Shown: piece after piece, positions 1-8,003 of the stretch
Layout: each line of letters opens with the position of its first letter
Numbering within the stretch: the first letter of the stretch is position 1
Assembly: GCF_002803065.1 (NCBI RefSeq)
Contig: NZ_NNBL01000003.1
Coordinates: forward strand, 703,461 to 767,460
DNA length: 64,000 nucleotides
Source: Streptomyces sp. CB01635
Lineage (GTDB): Bacteria > Actinomycetota > Actinomycetes > Streptomycetales > Streptomycetaceae
Direction of reading: 5' to 3'
The notes under the pieces: model-generated
What the model saw: only the letters and a program-made list of their open reading frames with translations
Told to the model about the DNA's origin: nothing
Database searches by the model: none
Translations under genes and position numbers: made by a program

Positions 1-486
1 AACGTGCTGGAGAACAACTGGTCCGGCATCACCCTGTGGGAGAACGCCGACCGGTTCTGCAACAGCCCGGCCAACACCTCGTCCGGTGACTGCACCTTGC
101 TGGTGAAGGACACCGACCGCTGCGCGAAGCCGGCGATCGCCACCGCTCCGCTCTACGCCGACTGCCGGTGGAAGACCCAGCGGGTGGACATCCACGACAA
201 CCGCTTCGTGCTGGACAAGTCCGTCGTCAAGTGCACGGTGAAGTGCGACCGCATGGCGGTGCTGGCCAACTACGGCACCTATCCGGACTGGTCGCCGTAC
301 CAGGGCGAGCGGGTGGCTGAGGCCATCACCGATGAGCAACACAACCGCTGGCACGACAACGTCTACCTCGGGCCCTGGAAATTCGTCGCCCGGGACCAGA
401 GCCGGGTGCTCGACTTCGGGCAGTGGCAGGGCACGCCGTACCAGCAGGACGCGGGCAGCACCCTCGACTCACGGGCGGGTGGTTGA
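1..486 (+). CDS. Right-handed beta-helix protein, C-terminal part (cut by window edge)
   Basis: The frame is open from the first base and ends with TGA at 484-486, so only the last 161 residues are visible and the start lies upstream. Rung-like repeats such as NVLENNWSGITLWENA and VDIHDNRF are typical of parallel beta-helix (pectate-lyase or epimerase-like) surface proteins. The fragment has eight cysteines, which suggests disulfides and an extracytoplasmic location. It stops one base before the next gene of the polysaccharide operon, so a role in modifying or cleaving the polymer made by that operon is likely but inferred. No catalytic residue can be assigned from this fragment. Confidence 0.72.
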   Translation, partial: NVLENNWSGITLWENADRFCNSPANTSSGDCTLLVKDTDRCAKPAIATAPLYADCRWKTQRVDIHDNRFVLDKSVVKCTVKCDRMAVLANYGTYPDWSPYQGERVAEAITDEQHNRWHDNVYLGPWKFVARDQSRVLDFGQWQGTPYQQDAGSTLDSRAGG

Positions 487-487
487 G

Positions 488-1792
488 ATGGGTGAGAGCC
501 TGCGGAGCAGTGAGCTGCCGGGCGGACCGGTCACGGCGGGCACGCAGCCCCGCGCGGAATCGCGCCCTGCCGGCACAGCGAAGATCGTCGGGATCGTCTG
601 GGGGTTGCTGGTCCTCAACACGCTCGGCTCCGCCGGGGCGGAGACCATCATCCCGCTGCCCCGTTCCCTCATCCAGATGGTCACCATGGGCGCGCTGGTC
701 GCCGCGTTCGCGCTGGCGCTCGCGGTCAATCTCCGCCTGCGCATCCGACCCGGCGCCTTCGTGTTGCTGCTCACCCTGCTCATTGTGCCGAGCGTGATCT
801 CCAGCGTGAATCTGGAGTCCGGGTTCGGCGCGCTGTTCCGCTGCGCCAGGCTGGCTCTCTTCATCGGCACGCTGTGGCTGCTCAGCCGCTGGTGGGACGG
901 CGGCCTGACGTTCGTCCGGCACCACATCCGGATGTACTTCGCGGTGCTCGGGTCGGTGGCGGCCGGCCTGGTCATCTCACCGGGCGCGGCCCTGCCCGAC
1001 CTCTACGGCGGACGCCTCGTCGGCGCGTTGTGGCCGCTCACCCCGCCGCAGATCGGACAGTACGCCGCCGTGATCATCGGGCTCACCGTGCTGCTCGTAC
1101 TAGGGCGCCGGACCGACAGGACAAGCGCGGCGGTGGTCATCGTGCCGTCACTCGTCCTGCTCGCGCTGACCCATACCCGGACGGCCACGCTCGGCCTGTT
1201 CATCGGCCTTGTGCTGGCGATCGGCTCACTCATCCTGACCAGCGCCGCCGCCCGCCGGTTCTTCACCTGGGCAGTGCTGTGCGCCGCCGTGGCCGCGGTG
1301 GGGTTCGGCTCCGCGCTTCAGGCGTGGTTCCTGCGCGGACAGAGCCAGGAGAACTTCGCCAGCCTCACGGGTCGGGCCAAGGTCTGGGATGCCCTGCTGG
1401 CAGCGCCCCGGACGACCTCGGAGCAGCTGTTCGGCATGGGCCTGGGCGACAAGTCGTTCGGCGGGCTGCCGATCGACAACAGCTGGCTGGCCGTTTACCA
1501 GGAGCAGGGTCTGACCGGCGTCACCCTGGTGGCGGCGATCATCATCGTCCTGGGCGGCGTCGCGTTGCTGCGGCCACCGTCACTGTCGAGGGCCTGCGCG
1601 ATCTTCCTGATCAGCTACTGCGCGATCGCGTCGTACACCGAGGCAGGCCTTGGCGACGCCTCGCCGTATCTGCTGCATCTGGCCGTGGCCGCCTCGCTGT
1701 TGGCGGCACCTGCCGCGGCCACGCCCCTCCCGACGCCCGCATCCCCTCGACGGCACATCCCGCGATGGGCCCGGAGATCGGAGATGACCTGA
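488..1792 (+). CDS. O-antigen polymerase/ligase (Wzy-like) membrane protein
   Basis: This 434-residue protein has about ten hydrophobic segments. A soluble loop near residues 285-345 has the O-antigen ligase/polymerase pattern: a GR..W stretch, then GMGLGDKSFG, DNSWL and EQGLTG. This family joins repeat units outside the membrane. The start is the ATG in TGAGATG directly after the upstream stop; longer versions starting upstream would overlap the beta-helix gene. It precedes a glycosyltransferase by two bases. In this operon it would polymerise lipid-linked repeats exported by the flippase at 8000-9298. Sequence alone does not separate ligase from polymerase; the context favours polymerase. 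Confidence 0.85.
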   Translation: MGESLRSSELPGGPVTAGTQPRAESRPAGTAKIVGIVWGLLVLNTLGSAGAETIIPLPRSLIQMVTMGALVAAFALALAVNLRLRIRPGAFVLLLTLLIVPSVISSVNLESGFGALFRCARLALFIGTLWLLSRWWDGGLTFVRHHIRMYFAVLGSVAAGLVISPGAALPDLYGGRLVGALWPLTPPQIGQYAAVIIGLTVLLVLGRRTDRTSAAVVIVPSLVLLALTHTRTATLGLFIGLVLAIGSLILTSAAARRFFTWAVLCAAVAAVGFGSALQAWFLRGQSQENFASLTGRAKVWDALLAAPRTTSEQLFGMGLGDKSFGGLPIDNSWLAVYQEQGLTGVTLVAAIIIVLGGVALLRPPSLSRACAIFLISYCAIASYTEAGLGDASPYLLHLAVAASLLAAPAAATPLPTPASPRRHIPRWARRSEMT

Positions 1793-1794
1793 GC

Positions 1795-3036
1795 ATGCAC
1801 GTCCTCGTAGTGCACAACCGCTACGCCTCGGCGCAGCCGAGCGGGGAGAACAAGGTCGTCGACCAGGAGGTGGAGCTGCTGCGCGCGGCCGGCCACCGGG
1901 TCGAGGTGTTCGAGCGGCGCAGCGACACCATCGCGGCGCGGTCCCTGCCGGGCAAGGTCGCGGTGCCGCTCCTTGTGCCGTGGAACCCAGCGGTCCGCGC
2001 GGAACTCGCCGCCCGACTGCGCACCGAGCGGCCGGACGTCGTCCACGTCCACAACGTCTTCCCGCTCCTGTCGCCCGCGGTCCTTGCCGCCTGCGCCGAC
2101 GCCGGTGTCCCCGCCGTCGCCACGCTGCACAACTACACCCAGGTCTGCCCACCCGGCACGCTGCAGAGGGACGGCCGACCGTGCACCGAGTGCGTCGGCT
2201 CCGCACCACTGCCCGCCGTCCGGCACGGCTGCTACCGGAACTCCCGGCTTGCGACGGTGCCGCTCGCGGTCAGCCTGTCGGTCAACCGGCGGCGGTGGTG
2301 GTCCGGCGTGGAGCGGTTCTTCTGCATCTCCGCGGCGCAGCGCGACGTCCTGGTCCGGGCCGGCATGCCCCCCGAGCGGCTGGCGGTGAAACACAACTTC
2401 GTGCCGGAGCCGGGCACTTGCCGAACGGGCACCGGCGAGCATCTGCTCTATCTCGGCCGCCTCGCGGAGGCCAAGGGCGTGCGGCTGCTCATGGCCGCGT
2501 GGGACCGGATCGCCGCGGACGGGGGTGTGGGCGTACCGCTCGTGATCGCCGGCACGGGACCGCTGGAGCGCGAGGTAACCGCCTGGGCGGCGGGCCGGGA
2601 CGACGTCCGGTACGTCGGCCTGTACGACACCGTCCAGTGCCGGAAGGCCATCGCGCGATCGGTCGCCGTGGTGGCGCCCTCCACATGGCTGGAGGCGTTC
2701 GGCCTGGTGGTCGTGGAGGCGATGGCTGCCGGGGTCCCGACCGTCGCCGCCGGTCACGGCGCCTTCGTCGAACTCGTCGAGGACGGGGTGACCGGGCTGC
2801 TGCACCGCCCGGGCGAGGTTGCCTCGCTCGCGGACCGCATGCGCCGGATCACGGCCGGGACAGCCCGCAACCAGGAGATGGGCCAGGCGGCCCGGCGCCG
2901 TTACGAGCAGGGGTTCAGCCCGGCCGTCGGCCTTGAGCGCCTGGTGGAGGAGTACCGCACCGCGATCGCGGGTCGGTCAGCACTGGCTCGCGGCGGGGGC
3001 ACCCGCGCGAGCAGGGGGGATGGGGGCAGTAAATGA
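1795..3036 (+). CDS. Glycosyltransferase family 4
   Basis: This 413-residue enzyme has the two-Rossmann GT-B layout. The N-terminal half opens with HVLVVHNRY and holds DVVHVHNVFPL. A cysteine-rich patch (CPPG...CTEC...HGCYR, about residues 120-145) is common in one GT4 subgroup. The C-terminal donor site has LLYLGRLAEAKG and the EX7E-type motif EAFGLVVVEAMAAG near residues 300-315. It is a retaining transferase expected to add a sugar to the lipid-linked repeat unit on the cytoplasmic side; donor and acceptor are unknown. The ATG two bases after the previous stop is the sensible start. The Gly/Arg-rich last 15 residues are probably a disordered tail. Confidence 0.88.
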   Translation: MHVLVVHNRYASAQPSGENKVVDQEVELLRAAGHRVEVFERRSDTIAARSLPGKVAVPLLVPWNPAVRAELAARLRTERPDVVHVHNVFPLLSPAVLAACADAGVPAVATLHNYTQVCPPGTLQRDGRPCTECVGSAPLPAVRHGCYRNSRLATVPLAVSLSVNRRRWWSGVERFFCISAAQRDVLVRAGMPPERLAVKHNFVPEPGTCRTGTGEHLLYLGRLAEAKGVRLLMAAWDRIAADGGVGVPLVIAGTGPLEREVTAWAAGRDDVRYVGLYDTVQCRKAIARSVAVVAPSTWLEAFGLVVVEAMAAGVPTVAAGHGAFVELVEDGVTGLLHRPGEVASLADRMRRITAGTARNQEMGQAARRRYEQGFSPAVGLERLVEEYRTAIAGRSALARGGGTRASRGDGGSK

Positions 3037-4268
3037 CACGATGCCGACTGTGCGGCTCGGCGGCGATGGGGAGCGTCGTCGATCTGGGGGCGACCCCGCC
3101 GTGTGAGAGCTTTCTCGCCGCGGACCAACTGGACCAGCCGGAGCCGGCGTACCCGCTGCACCTGCGGGTCTGCACCGACTGCTGGCTCGCGCAGATCCCG
3201 CCGCTGATCACGCCGGAGGAGACGTTCAGCGAGTACGCCTACTTCTCTTCCTTCTCGACCTCCTGGGTGGAGCACGCGCGCAGGTTCACCGCCGACGCCG
3301 TACAGCGCCTTGATCTCGGCGCCGACGCCTTCGTGGTCGAGGTCGCGAGCAACGACGGCTACCTGCTCCGGCACATGGTGGACCGGGGGATCCGCTGCCT
3401 CGGCATCGAGCCGTCGGTGAACGTCGGCGCCGCGGCGCGGGACGCGGGTGTGCCCACGCTCACGGAGTTCCTGAGCCCGGACACCGGCTCGGGCGTCCGC
3501 GCCGAGCACGGCCCGGCGGACCTGGTCGTGGCCAACAACGTGTACGCGCACATCCCCGACGTGGTCGGGTTCACCCAGGGGCTGCGCGCCCTGGTCGCCG
3601 ACGACGGCTGGGTCTCCATCGAGGTGCAGCACCTGCTGACCCTGATCGAGGAGAACCAGTACGACACGATCTACCACGAGCACTTCCAGTACTACACGGT
3701 CGCGTCCGCGATCCGGGCCCTCGCGAGCGGCGGACTCGCGCTCGTGGACGTCGAGTTGCTGCCCACGCACGGCGGATCCATCCGGCTGTGGGCCCGGCCG
3801 GCCGAGGTGGCCGGCGCGCCCTCCGCTCGGGTGGCCGACGTCCTGGACCGGGAGAAGGCAGCCGGGCTCCAGGAGCTGTCCGGGTACACCGAGTTCTCCG
3901 CTCGGGTGGCCAAGGTGCGCCGGGACCTCCTGAAGTTCCTCATCGAGGCGGCCGAGCGCGGCGAGACGGTCGTCGGTTACGGCGCCCCGGGCAAGGGCAA
4001 CACCCTGCTCAACCACTGCGGCATCCGGCCCGACCTGCTCCCGTACACGGTCGACCGCAACCCCTACAAGCACGGCAGGTACACCCCGGGCACCCGCATC
4101 CCGATCCTGCCGCCCGAGCAGATAGCAGCCGACAAGCCCGACTACGTCCTCGTCCTCCCGTGGAACCTGCGGGACGAGCTGGTCGAGCAACTGTCCTTCA
4201 TCCACGACTGGGGTGGCCGGCTGGTCTTCCCCATACCGGAACTGAGCATTGTCGAGGTCAAGTCATGA
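3033..4268 (+). CDS. SAM-dependent sugar C-methyltransferase (EvaC/TylC3-like)
   Basis: This 411-residue protein has the three-part layout of NDP-hexose C-methyltransferases. An N-terminal zinc motif (CRLCG, later CTDCW) and EYAYFSSFS come first. A SAM-binding Rossmann fold follows, with VVEVASNDGYLL near residue 105 and the HEHFQYY stretch near 210. A C-terminal domain carries GYGAPGKGNTLLNHCG and YTVDRNPYKHGRYTPG. Known relatives methylate C-3 of keto-deoxysugars attached to a nucleotide. Its ATG overlaps the preceding TGA (ATGA) and it runs directly into the cytidylyltransferase, so a branched, C-methylated sugar is the likely product of this cassette. Which carbon is methylated cannot be read from sequence. 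Confidence 0.9.
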   Translation: MTRCRLCGSAAMGSVVDLGATPPCESFLAADQLDQPEPAYPLHLRVCTDCWLAQIPPLITPEETFSEYAYFSSFSTSWVEHARRFTADAVQRLDLGADAFVVEVASNDGYLLRHMVDRGIRCLGIEPSVNVGAAARDAGVPTLTEFLSPDTGSGVRAEHGPADLVVANNVYAHIPDVVGFTQGLRALVADDGWVSIEVQHLLTLIEENQYDTIYHEHFQYYTVASAIRALASGGLALVDVELLPTHGGSIRLWARPAEVAGAPSARVADVLDREKAAGLQELSGYTEFSARVAKVRRDLLKFLIEAAERGETVVGYGAPGKGNTLLNHCGIRPDLLPYTVDRNPYKHGRYTPGTRIPILPPEQIAADKPDYVLVLPWNLRDELVEQLSFIHDWGGRLVFPIPELSIVEVKS

Positions 4269-5059
4269 AGGTCGTTCTGTTCTGCGGCGGTTACGGGCTG
4301 CGCATGCGCAGCGGAGCCTCCGACGACATGCCCAAGCCGATGGCGATGGTCGGGCCGCGACCGCTGATCTGGCACGTCATGCGCTACTACGCGTACTACG
4401 GGCACACGGAGTTCATCCTGTGCCTCGGGTACGGGGCGCACCACATCAAGAACTTCTTCCTCAACTACGAGGAGACGACCTCCAACGACTTCGTGCTGCG
4501 GGGCGGGCAGACCGAGCTGCTGTCCACCGACATAGCCGACTGGACGATCACTTTCGCGCAGACCGGCATCGAGTCGCCGATCGGGGAGCGGCTGCGCCGG
4601 GTGCGGCACCACCTGGACGGCGACGAGATGTTCCTCGCCAACTACGCCGACGTGCTCACCGATGCTCCGCTGCCGGAGATGATCGACCGGTTCGCCCGGC
4701 GCGACGCCGGTGCGTCGATGATGGTGGTGCCGCCGCAGTCCTCGTTCCACTGCGTGGACCTGGGTGAGGACGGCCTGGTGGGGGGCATCACCGCGGTGAG
4801 CGACATGCCGCTGTGGGAGAACGGCGGCTACTTCGTGCTCCGCCAGGAGGTCTTCGACCACATACCGGAGAACGGGGACCTGGTCGCCGACGGATGTGCC
4901 CAACTGGCCAAGCAGGGACGCCTTGTGGCACATCAGCACCGCGGCTTCTGGAAGCCGACCGACACCGTGAAGGAGCGGGCCGCGCTCGACGACGCGTACG
5001 CCCGGGGCGACCGGCCGTGGGCCGTGTGGGAACGGGACAGTGCCGGAGCCCGGGCGTGA
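4265..5059 (+). CDS. rfbF: Glucose-1-phosphate cytidylyltransferase-like sugar nucleotidyltransferase
   Basis: This 264-residue nucleotidyltransferase opens with VVLFCGGYGLRMR and has the PKPM and PLIWHVMRYY segments of the RfbF group, which make CDP-glucose from CTP and glucose-1-phosphate. The signature usually read GG-x-G-T-R is GGYGLR here, with Leu for Thr, so the protein belongs to a divergent branch and the nucleotide or sugar may differ. FLANYADVLTD near residues 122-132 supplies the acidic metal site. It is coupled by ATGA overlaps to genes on both sides. No CDP-glucose 4,6-dehydratase lies next to it, which is odd for a classical CDP-sugar route. Confidence 0.83.
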   Translation: MKVVLFCGGYGLRMRSGASDDMPKPMAMVGPRPLIWHVMRYYAYYGHTEFILCLGYGAHHIKNFFLNYEETTSNDFVLRGGQTELLSTDIADWTITFAQTGIESPIGERLRRVRHHLDGDEMFLANYADVLTDAPLPEMIDRFARRDAGASMMVVPPQSSFHCVDLGEDGLVGGITAVSDMPLWENGGYFVLRQEVFDHIPENGDLVADGCAQLAKQGRLVAHQHRGFWKPTDTVKERAALDDAYARGDRPWAVWERDSAGARA

Positions 5060-5703
5060 TCCGGCTCGGGGCCGGGCCCTTGAACCGGATCGTCGCGGTG
5101 GGGGCGCACTGCGACGACATCGCCATCGGCGCCGGCGGCACACTGCTGACGCTGTGTCACGCACGGCCGGGGATCCGCGTCGACGCGCTGGTGCTCTCAG
5201 GCGGTGGCAGCGAGCGTGAGCAGGAGGAGCAGGCCGCGCTCGCCGCCTTCTGCCCCGGCGCCGACCTGCGGCTGACCGTGCTCAAGCTGCCGGACGGCCG
5301 GATGCCCGCGCATTGGGAAGAGGCCAAAGCCGCGGTCGAGGAGCTGCGCGGGCAGACCGAGCCGGACCTGGTCCTTGCCCCGCGTACCGACGACGCGCAC
5401 CAGGATCACCGCGGCCTGGCGAAGCTGATGACCACCGCATTCCGCGACCACCTCGTGCTCGGCTACGAGATCGTCAAGTGGGACGGCGATCTGGGCCGTC
5501 CGGCGGCGTACCAACCGCTGTCGCCGGAGATCGCCGAACAGAAGGTGCGGCTGCTGCAGGAGCACTACCCCTCGCAACGGCACCGGCCCTGGTACGACCG
5601 GGAGGCCTTCCTCGGCCTGGCCCGGATCCGCGGCATCGAATGCCACGCGCGCTACGCCGAGGCCTTCGCCGTCACCAAACTCACGCTCAATCTGGGGGAC
5701 TGA
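5056..5703 (+). CDS. PIG-L/LmbE family deacetylase
   Basis: This 215-residue zinc-dependent N-deacetylase-type protein starts with GTG in a GTGA overlap with the cytidylyltransferase stop. The metal motif, normally AHPDDE, is AHCDDIAIGAGG near residues 17-28. His and both Asp are kept, while Pro and Glu are replaced by Cys and Ile. A second metal region appears as DDAHQDHRGL near 112-121. Relatives remove acetyl groups from GlcNAc-containing small molecules. Here a nucleotide sugar or lipid-linked sugar is the likely substrate, giving a free amine or removing a temporary acyl group. That role is inferred from the neighbours. Confidence 0.86.
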   Translation: MIRLGAGPLNRIVAVGAHCDDIAIGAGGTLLTLCHARPGIRVDALVLSGGGSEREQEEQAALAAFCPGADLRLTVLKLPDGRMPAHWEEAKAAVEELRGQTEPDLVLAPRTDDAHQDHRGLAKLMTTAFRDHLVLGYEIVKWDGDLGRPAAYQPLSPEIAEQKVRLLQEHYPSQRHRPWYDREAFLGLARIRGIECHARYAEAFAVTKLTLNLGD

Positions 5704-5706
5704 ACC

Positions 5707-6732
5707 TTGCGCGTACTGCTCACCGGACACCAGGGCTACCTGGGCACCGTGATGGCCCCGGTCCTCACGGCCGCCGGGCACGACGTCGTCGGTCTCGACG
5801 CCGGCCTCTTCGCCGACTGCGTCCTCGGCCCGCCGCCCGCGGACCCTGCGGGGCATCGGGTGGACTTGCGTGACGTCACGGCCGACCACGTGGCCGGAGT
5901 GGACGCCGTGATCCACCTGGCCGCGCTGTCCAACGACCCGCTGGGATCGCTGGCACCGGACCTCACCTACGACATCAATCACCACGCGTCCGTACGCCTG
6001 GCCCGGCTGGCCCGCGACGCCGGGGTGCGGCGCTTCCTGTACGCGTCGACCTGCTCGGTCTACGGCGCCGCCGGCGGGGACGACCTGGTGGGCGAGGACG
6101 CCCCGCTGCGCCCGGTGACGCCGTACGCGGAGTCCAAGGTGCGGGTCGAGGACGACCTGCACGCGCTCGCCGACGGCGACTTCAGCCCGGTGTTCATGCG
6201 CAACGCCACCGCCTTCGGCTACTCACCCCGGCTGCGCGCCGACATCGTGCTGAACAACCTGGTGGGACACGCGCTCCTGTCCGGCGAGGTGCTTGTGATG
6301 TCCGACGGCACTCCGTGGCGCCCGCTCGTGCACGCCGCCGACATCGCACATGCCTTCACGGCCGCGCTGACCGCGCCGCGCGAAACGGTGCACGACCGGG
6401 CGTTCAACATCGGCAGCGAGATCAACAACGTCACGGTCGCCGAGATCGCCGAGCAGGTCGCCGAGGCGGTGTCCGGTTCGAAGGTGGTGATCACCGGGGA
6501 GACCGGTGCCGATCCACGGTCCTACCGGGTGGACTTCTCCCGGTTCCGCGCCGCGATCCCCGGCTTCGACTGCGCGTGGACGGTGAAGCAGGGCGCGCTC
6601 GAACTCGCCGACGCCTACCGGAAGTTCGGGCTGACCCGGGAGGACTTCGAGCGACGCTTCACCCGCCTTGCCGTGCTGCGCGCGGCGTCCGAGGCCGGCG
6701 CTGTCGACGACACCCTGCGGTGGCGCCGATGA
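5707..6732 (+). CDS. NAD-dependent sugar epimerase/dehydratase (extended SDR)
   Basis: This 341-residue extended short-chain dehydrogenase has the nucleotide-binding GHQGYLG at residues 7-13, the STCSVYG active-site serine region and the YAESK Tyr-Lys pair. It probably epimerises, reduces or dehydrates an NDP-sugar. The start is TTG, three bases after the upstream stop and with no better option nearby. It ends in an ATGA overlap with the DUF4910 gene. The sequence does not show the hallmarks that would let me call it a 4,6-dehydratase, so its exact reaction in the CDP-sugar cassette remains open. Confidence 0.85.
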   Translation: MRVLLTGHQGYLGTVMAPVLTAAGHDVVGLDAGLFADCVLGPPPADPAGHRVDLRDVTADHVAGVDAVIHLAALSNDPLGSLAPDLTYDINHHASVRLARLARDAGVRRFLYASTCSVYGAAGGDDLVGEDAPLRPVTPYAESKVRVEDDLHALADGDFSPVFMRNATAFGYSPRLRADIVLNNLVGHALLSGEVLVMSDGTPWRPLVHAADIAHAFTAALTAPRETVHDRAFNIGSEINNVTVAEIAEQVAEAVSGSKVVITGETGADPRSYRVDFSRFRAAIPGFDCAWTVKQGALELADAYRKFGLTREDFERRFTRLAVLRAASEAGAVDDTLRWRR

Positions 6733-8003
6733 CAGCGGTCGGCGAAGAGATGCATGCACTGGTGGAGCGGCTGTACCCGCTCTGCCGGAGCATCACCGGC
6801 GACGGTGTGCGTGCCACCCTGGACGTCGTCGGCGAGTACGTCCCGCTCCAGGTGCACGAGGTGCCGACCGGGACGCAAGTGCTCGACTGGACGGTGCCGC
6901 AGGAGTGGAACATCCGGGACGCGTACATCGCCGACACCGCCGGCAACCGGGTCGTCGACTTCGCCGCGTCCAGCCTGCACGTGCTCGGCTACAGCCTGCC
7001 GGTGTCGGCGACCATGCCGCTGGCCGAGCTGCGGGAACACCTGCACACCCTGCCGGACCACCCGGCCTGGGTGCCCTACCGCACCAGCTACTACCAGCCG
7101 ACATGGGGGTTCTGCCTGGCTCAGGAGACCTTGGACGCGTTGCCGGACGGCGAGTACGAGGTGCGCATCGACTCCACGCTCGCCGACGGCCACCTCACCT
7201 ACGCCGAGCATGTGATTCCCGGGCAGGTCCCCGACGAGGTGATCGTCTCCTGCCACGTGTGCCACCCGTCGCTGGCCAACGACAACCTGGCCGGTATCGC
7301 GGTGGCGACGTACCTGGCCCGGGCGCTGGCCGGGCAGAGGCCGTACTACACCTACCGGTTCATCTACGCGCCCGGCACCATCGGGGCGATCACTTGGCTG
7401 GCCCGCAACAAGGAGCGGATCGACCGGGTCAAGCACGGTCTGGTGCTGGCCTGCGCGGGGGACTCGGGCCAACTGACGTACAAGCAGAGCAGGCGCGGCG
7501 ACGCGGAGATCGACCGGGTGCTGCGGCATGTGCTGGCCGCCTCCGAACGCCCGTACCACGTCAGCGAGTTCACTCCGTACGGCTACGACGAGCGGCAGTT
7601 CTGCTCGCCCGGGTTCGATCTCGGCGTGGGCTCGCTCAGCCGGACCCCGTACGCCGGGTACCCCGAATACCACACCTCGGCCGACAACCCGGACTTCGTC
7701 TCCCCGGAGGCGATGGCGGACACGCTCGCCGTCTGCCGCGAGGCGTTCGCCGTCCTCGACCGAAACCGGCGGTACCTCAACCTCAGCCCCTATGGCGAAC
7801 CACAGCTGGGCCGACGCGGGTTGTACGACTCCCTCGGCGGCCGCAGCGACGCGAAGCAGGCCCAGATGGCCATGCTCTGGGTGCTCAGCCTCTCCGACGG
7901 CGAGCACAGTCTGCTGGACGTCGCCGAGCGGTCCGAGCTGCCGTTCGACACCGTCGCCGTCGCGGCCGACGCCCTGCACGGCGCCGGGCTGATCAAGGCA
8001 TGA
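6729..8003 (+). CDS. DUF4910 aminopeptidase-like protein of polysaccharide clusters
   Basis: This 424-residue protein belongs to the family often labelled polysaccharide biosynthesis protein with aminopeptidase-like domain. An N-terminal region with DWTVPQEWNIRDAYI is followed by an M28-like core. SCHVCHPSLANDNL (residues 174-187) supplies likely metal ligands His176, His179 and Asp185, and YPEYHTSADNPDFV near 300 is a second conserved block. The last 80 residues look like a winged-helix domain. The reaction is unknown; the fold suggests hydrolysis of an amide or peptide bond. It is coupled by overlaps to the epimerase and the flippase. Together with the PIG-L protein it gives the cassette two predicted amide hydrolases. 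Confidence 0.82.
   Translation: MTAVGEEMHALVERLYPLCRSITGDGVRATLDVVGEYVPLQVHEVPTGTQVLDWTVPQEWNIRDAYIADTAGNRVVDFAASSLHVLGYSLPVSATMPLAELREHLHTLPDHPAWVPYRTSYYQPTWGFCLAQETLDALPDGEYEVRIDSTLADGHLTYAEHVIPGQVPDEVIVSCHVCHPSLANDNLAGIAVATYLARALAGQRPYYTYRFIYAPGTIGAITWLARNKERIDRVKHGLVLACAGDSGQLTYKQSRRGDAEIDRVLRHVLAASERPYHVSEFTPYGYDERQFCSPGFDLGVGSLSRTPYAGYPEYHTSADNPDFVSPEAMADTLAVCREAFAVLDRNRRYLNLSPYGEPQLGRRGLYDSLGGRSDAKQAQMAMLWVLSLSDGEHSLLDVAERSELPFDTVAVAADALHGAGLIKA

Noticed and set aside
874..1794. N-terminal extension of the GT4 gene back to 874
   Set aside because: The extension overlaps the Wzy-like gene in another frame and is low complexity; the ATG at 1795 gives a family-like N-terminus.
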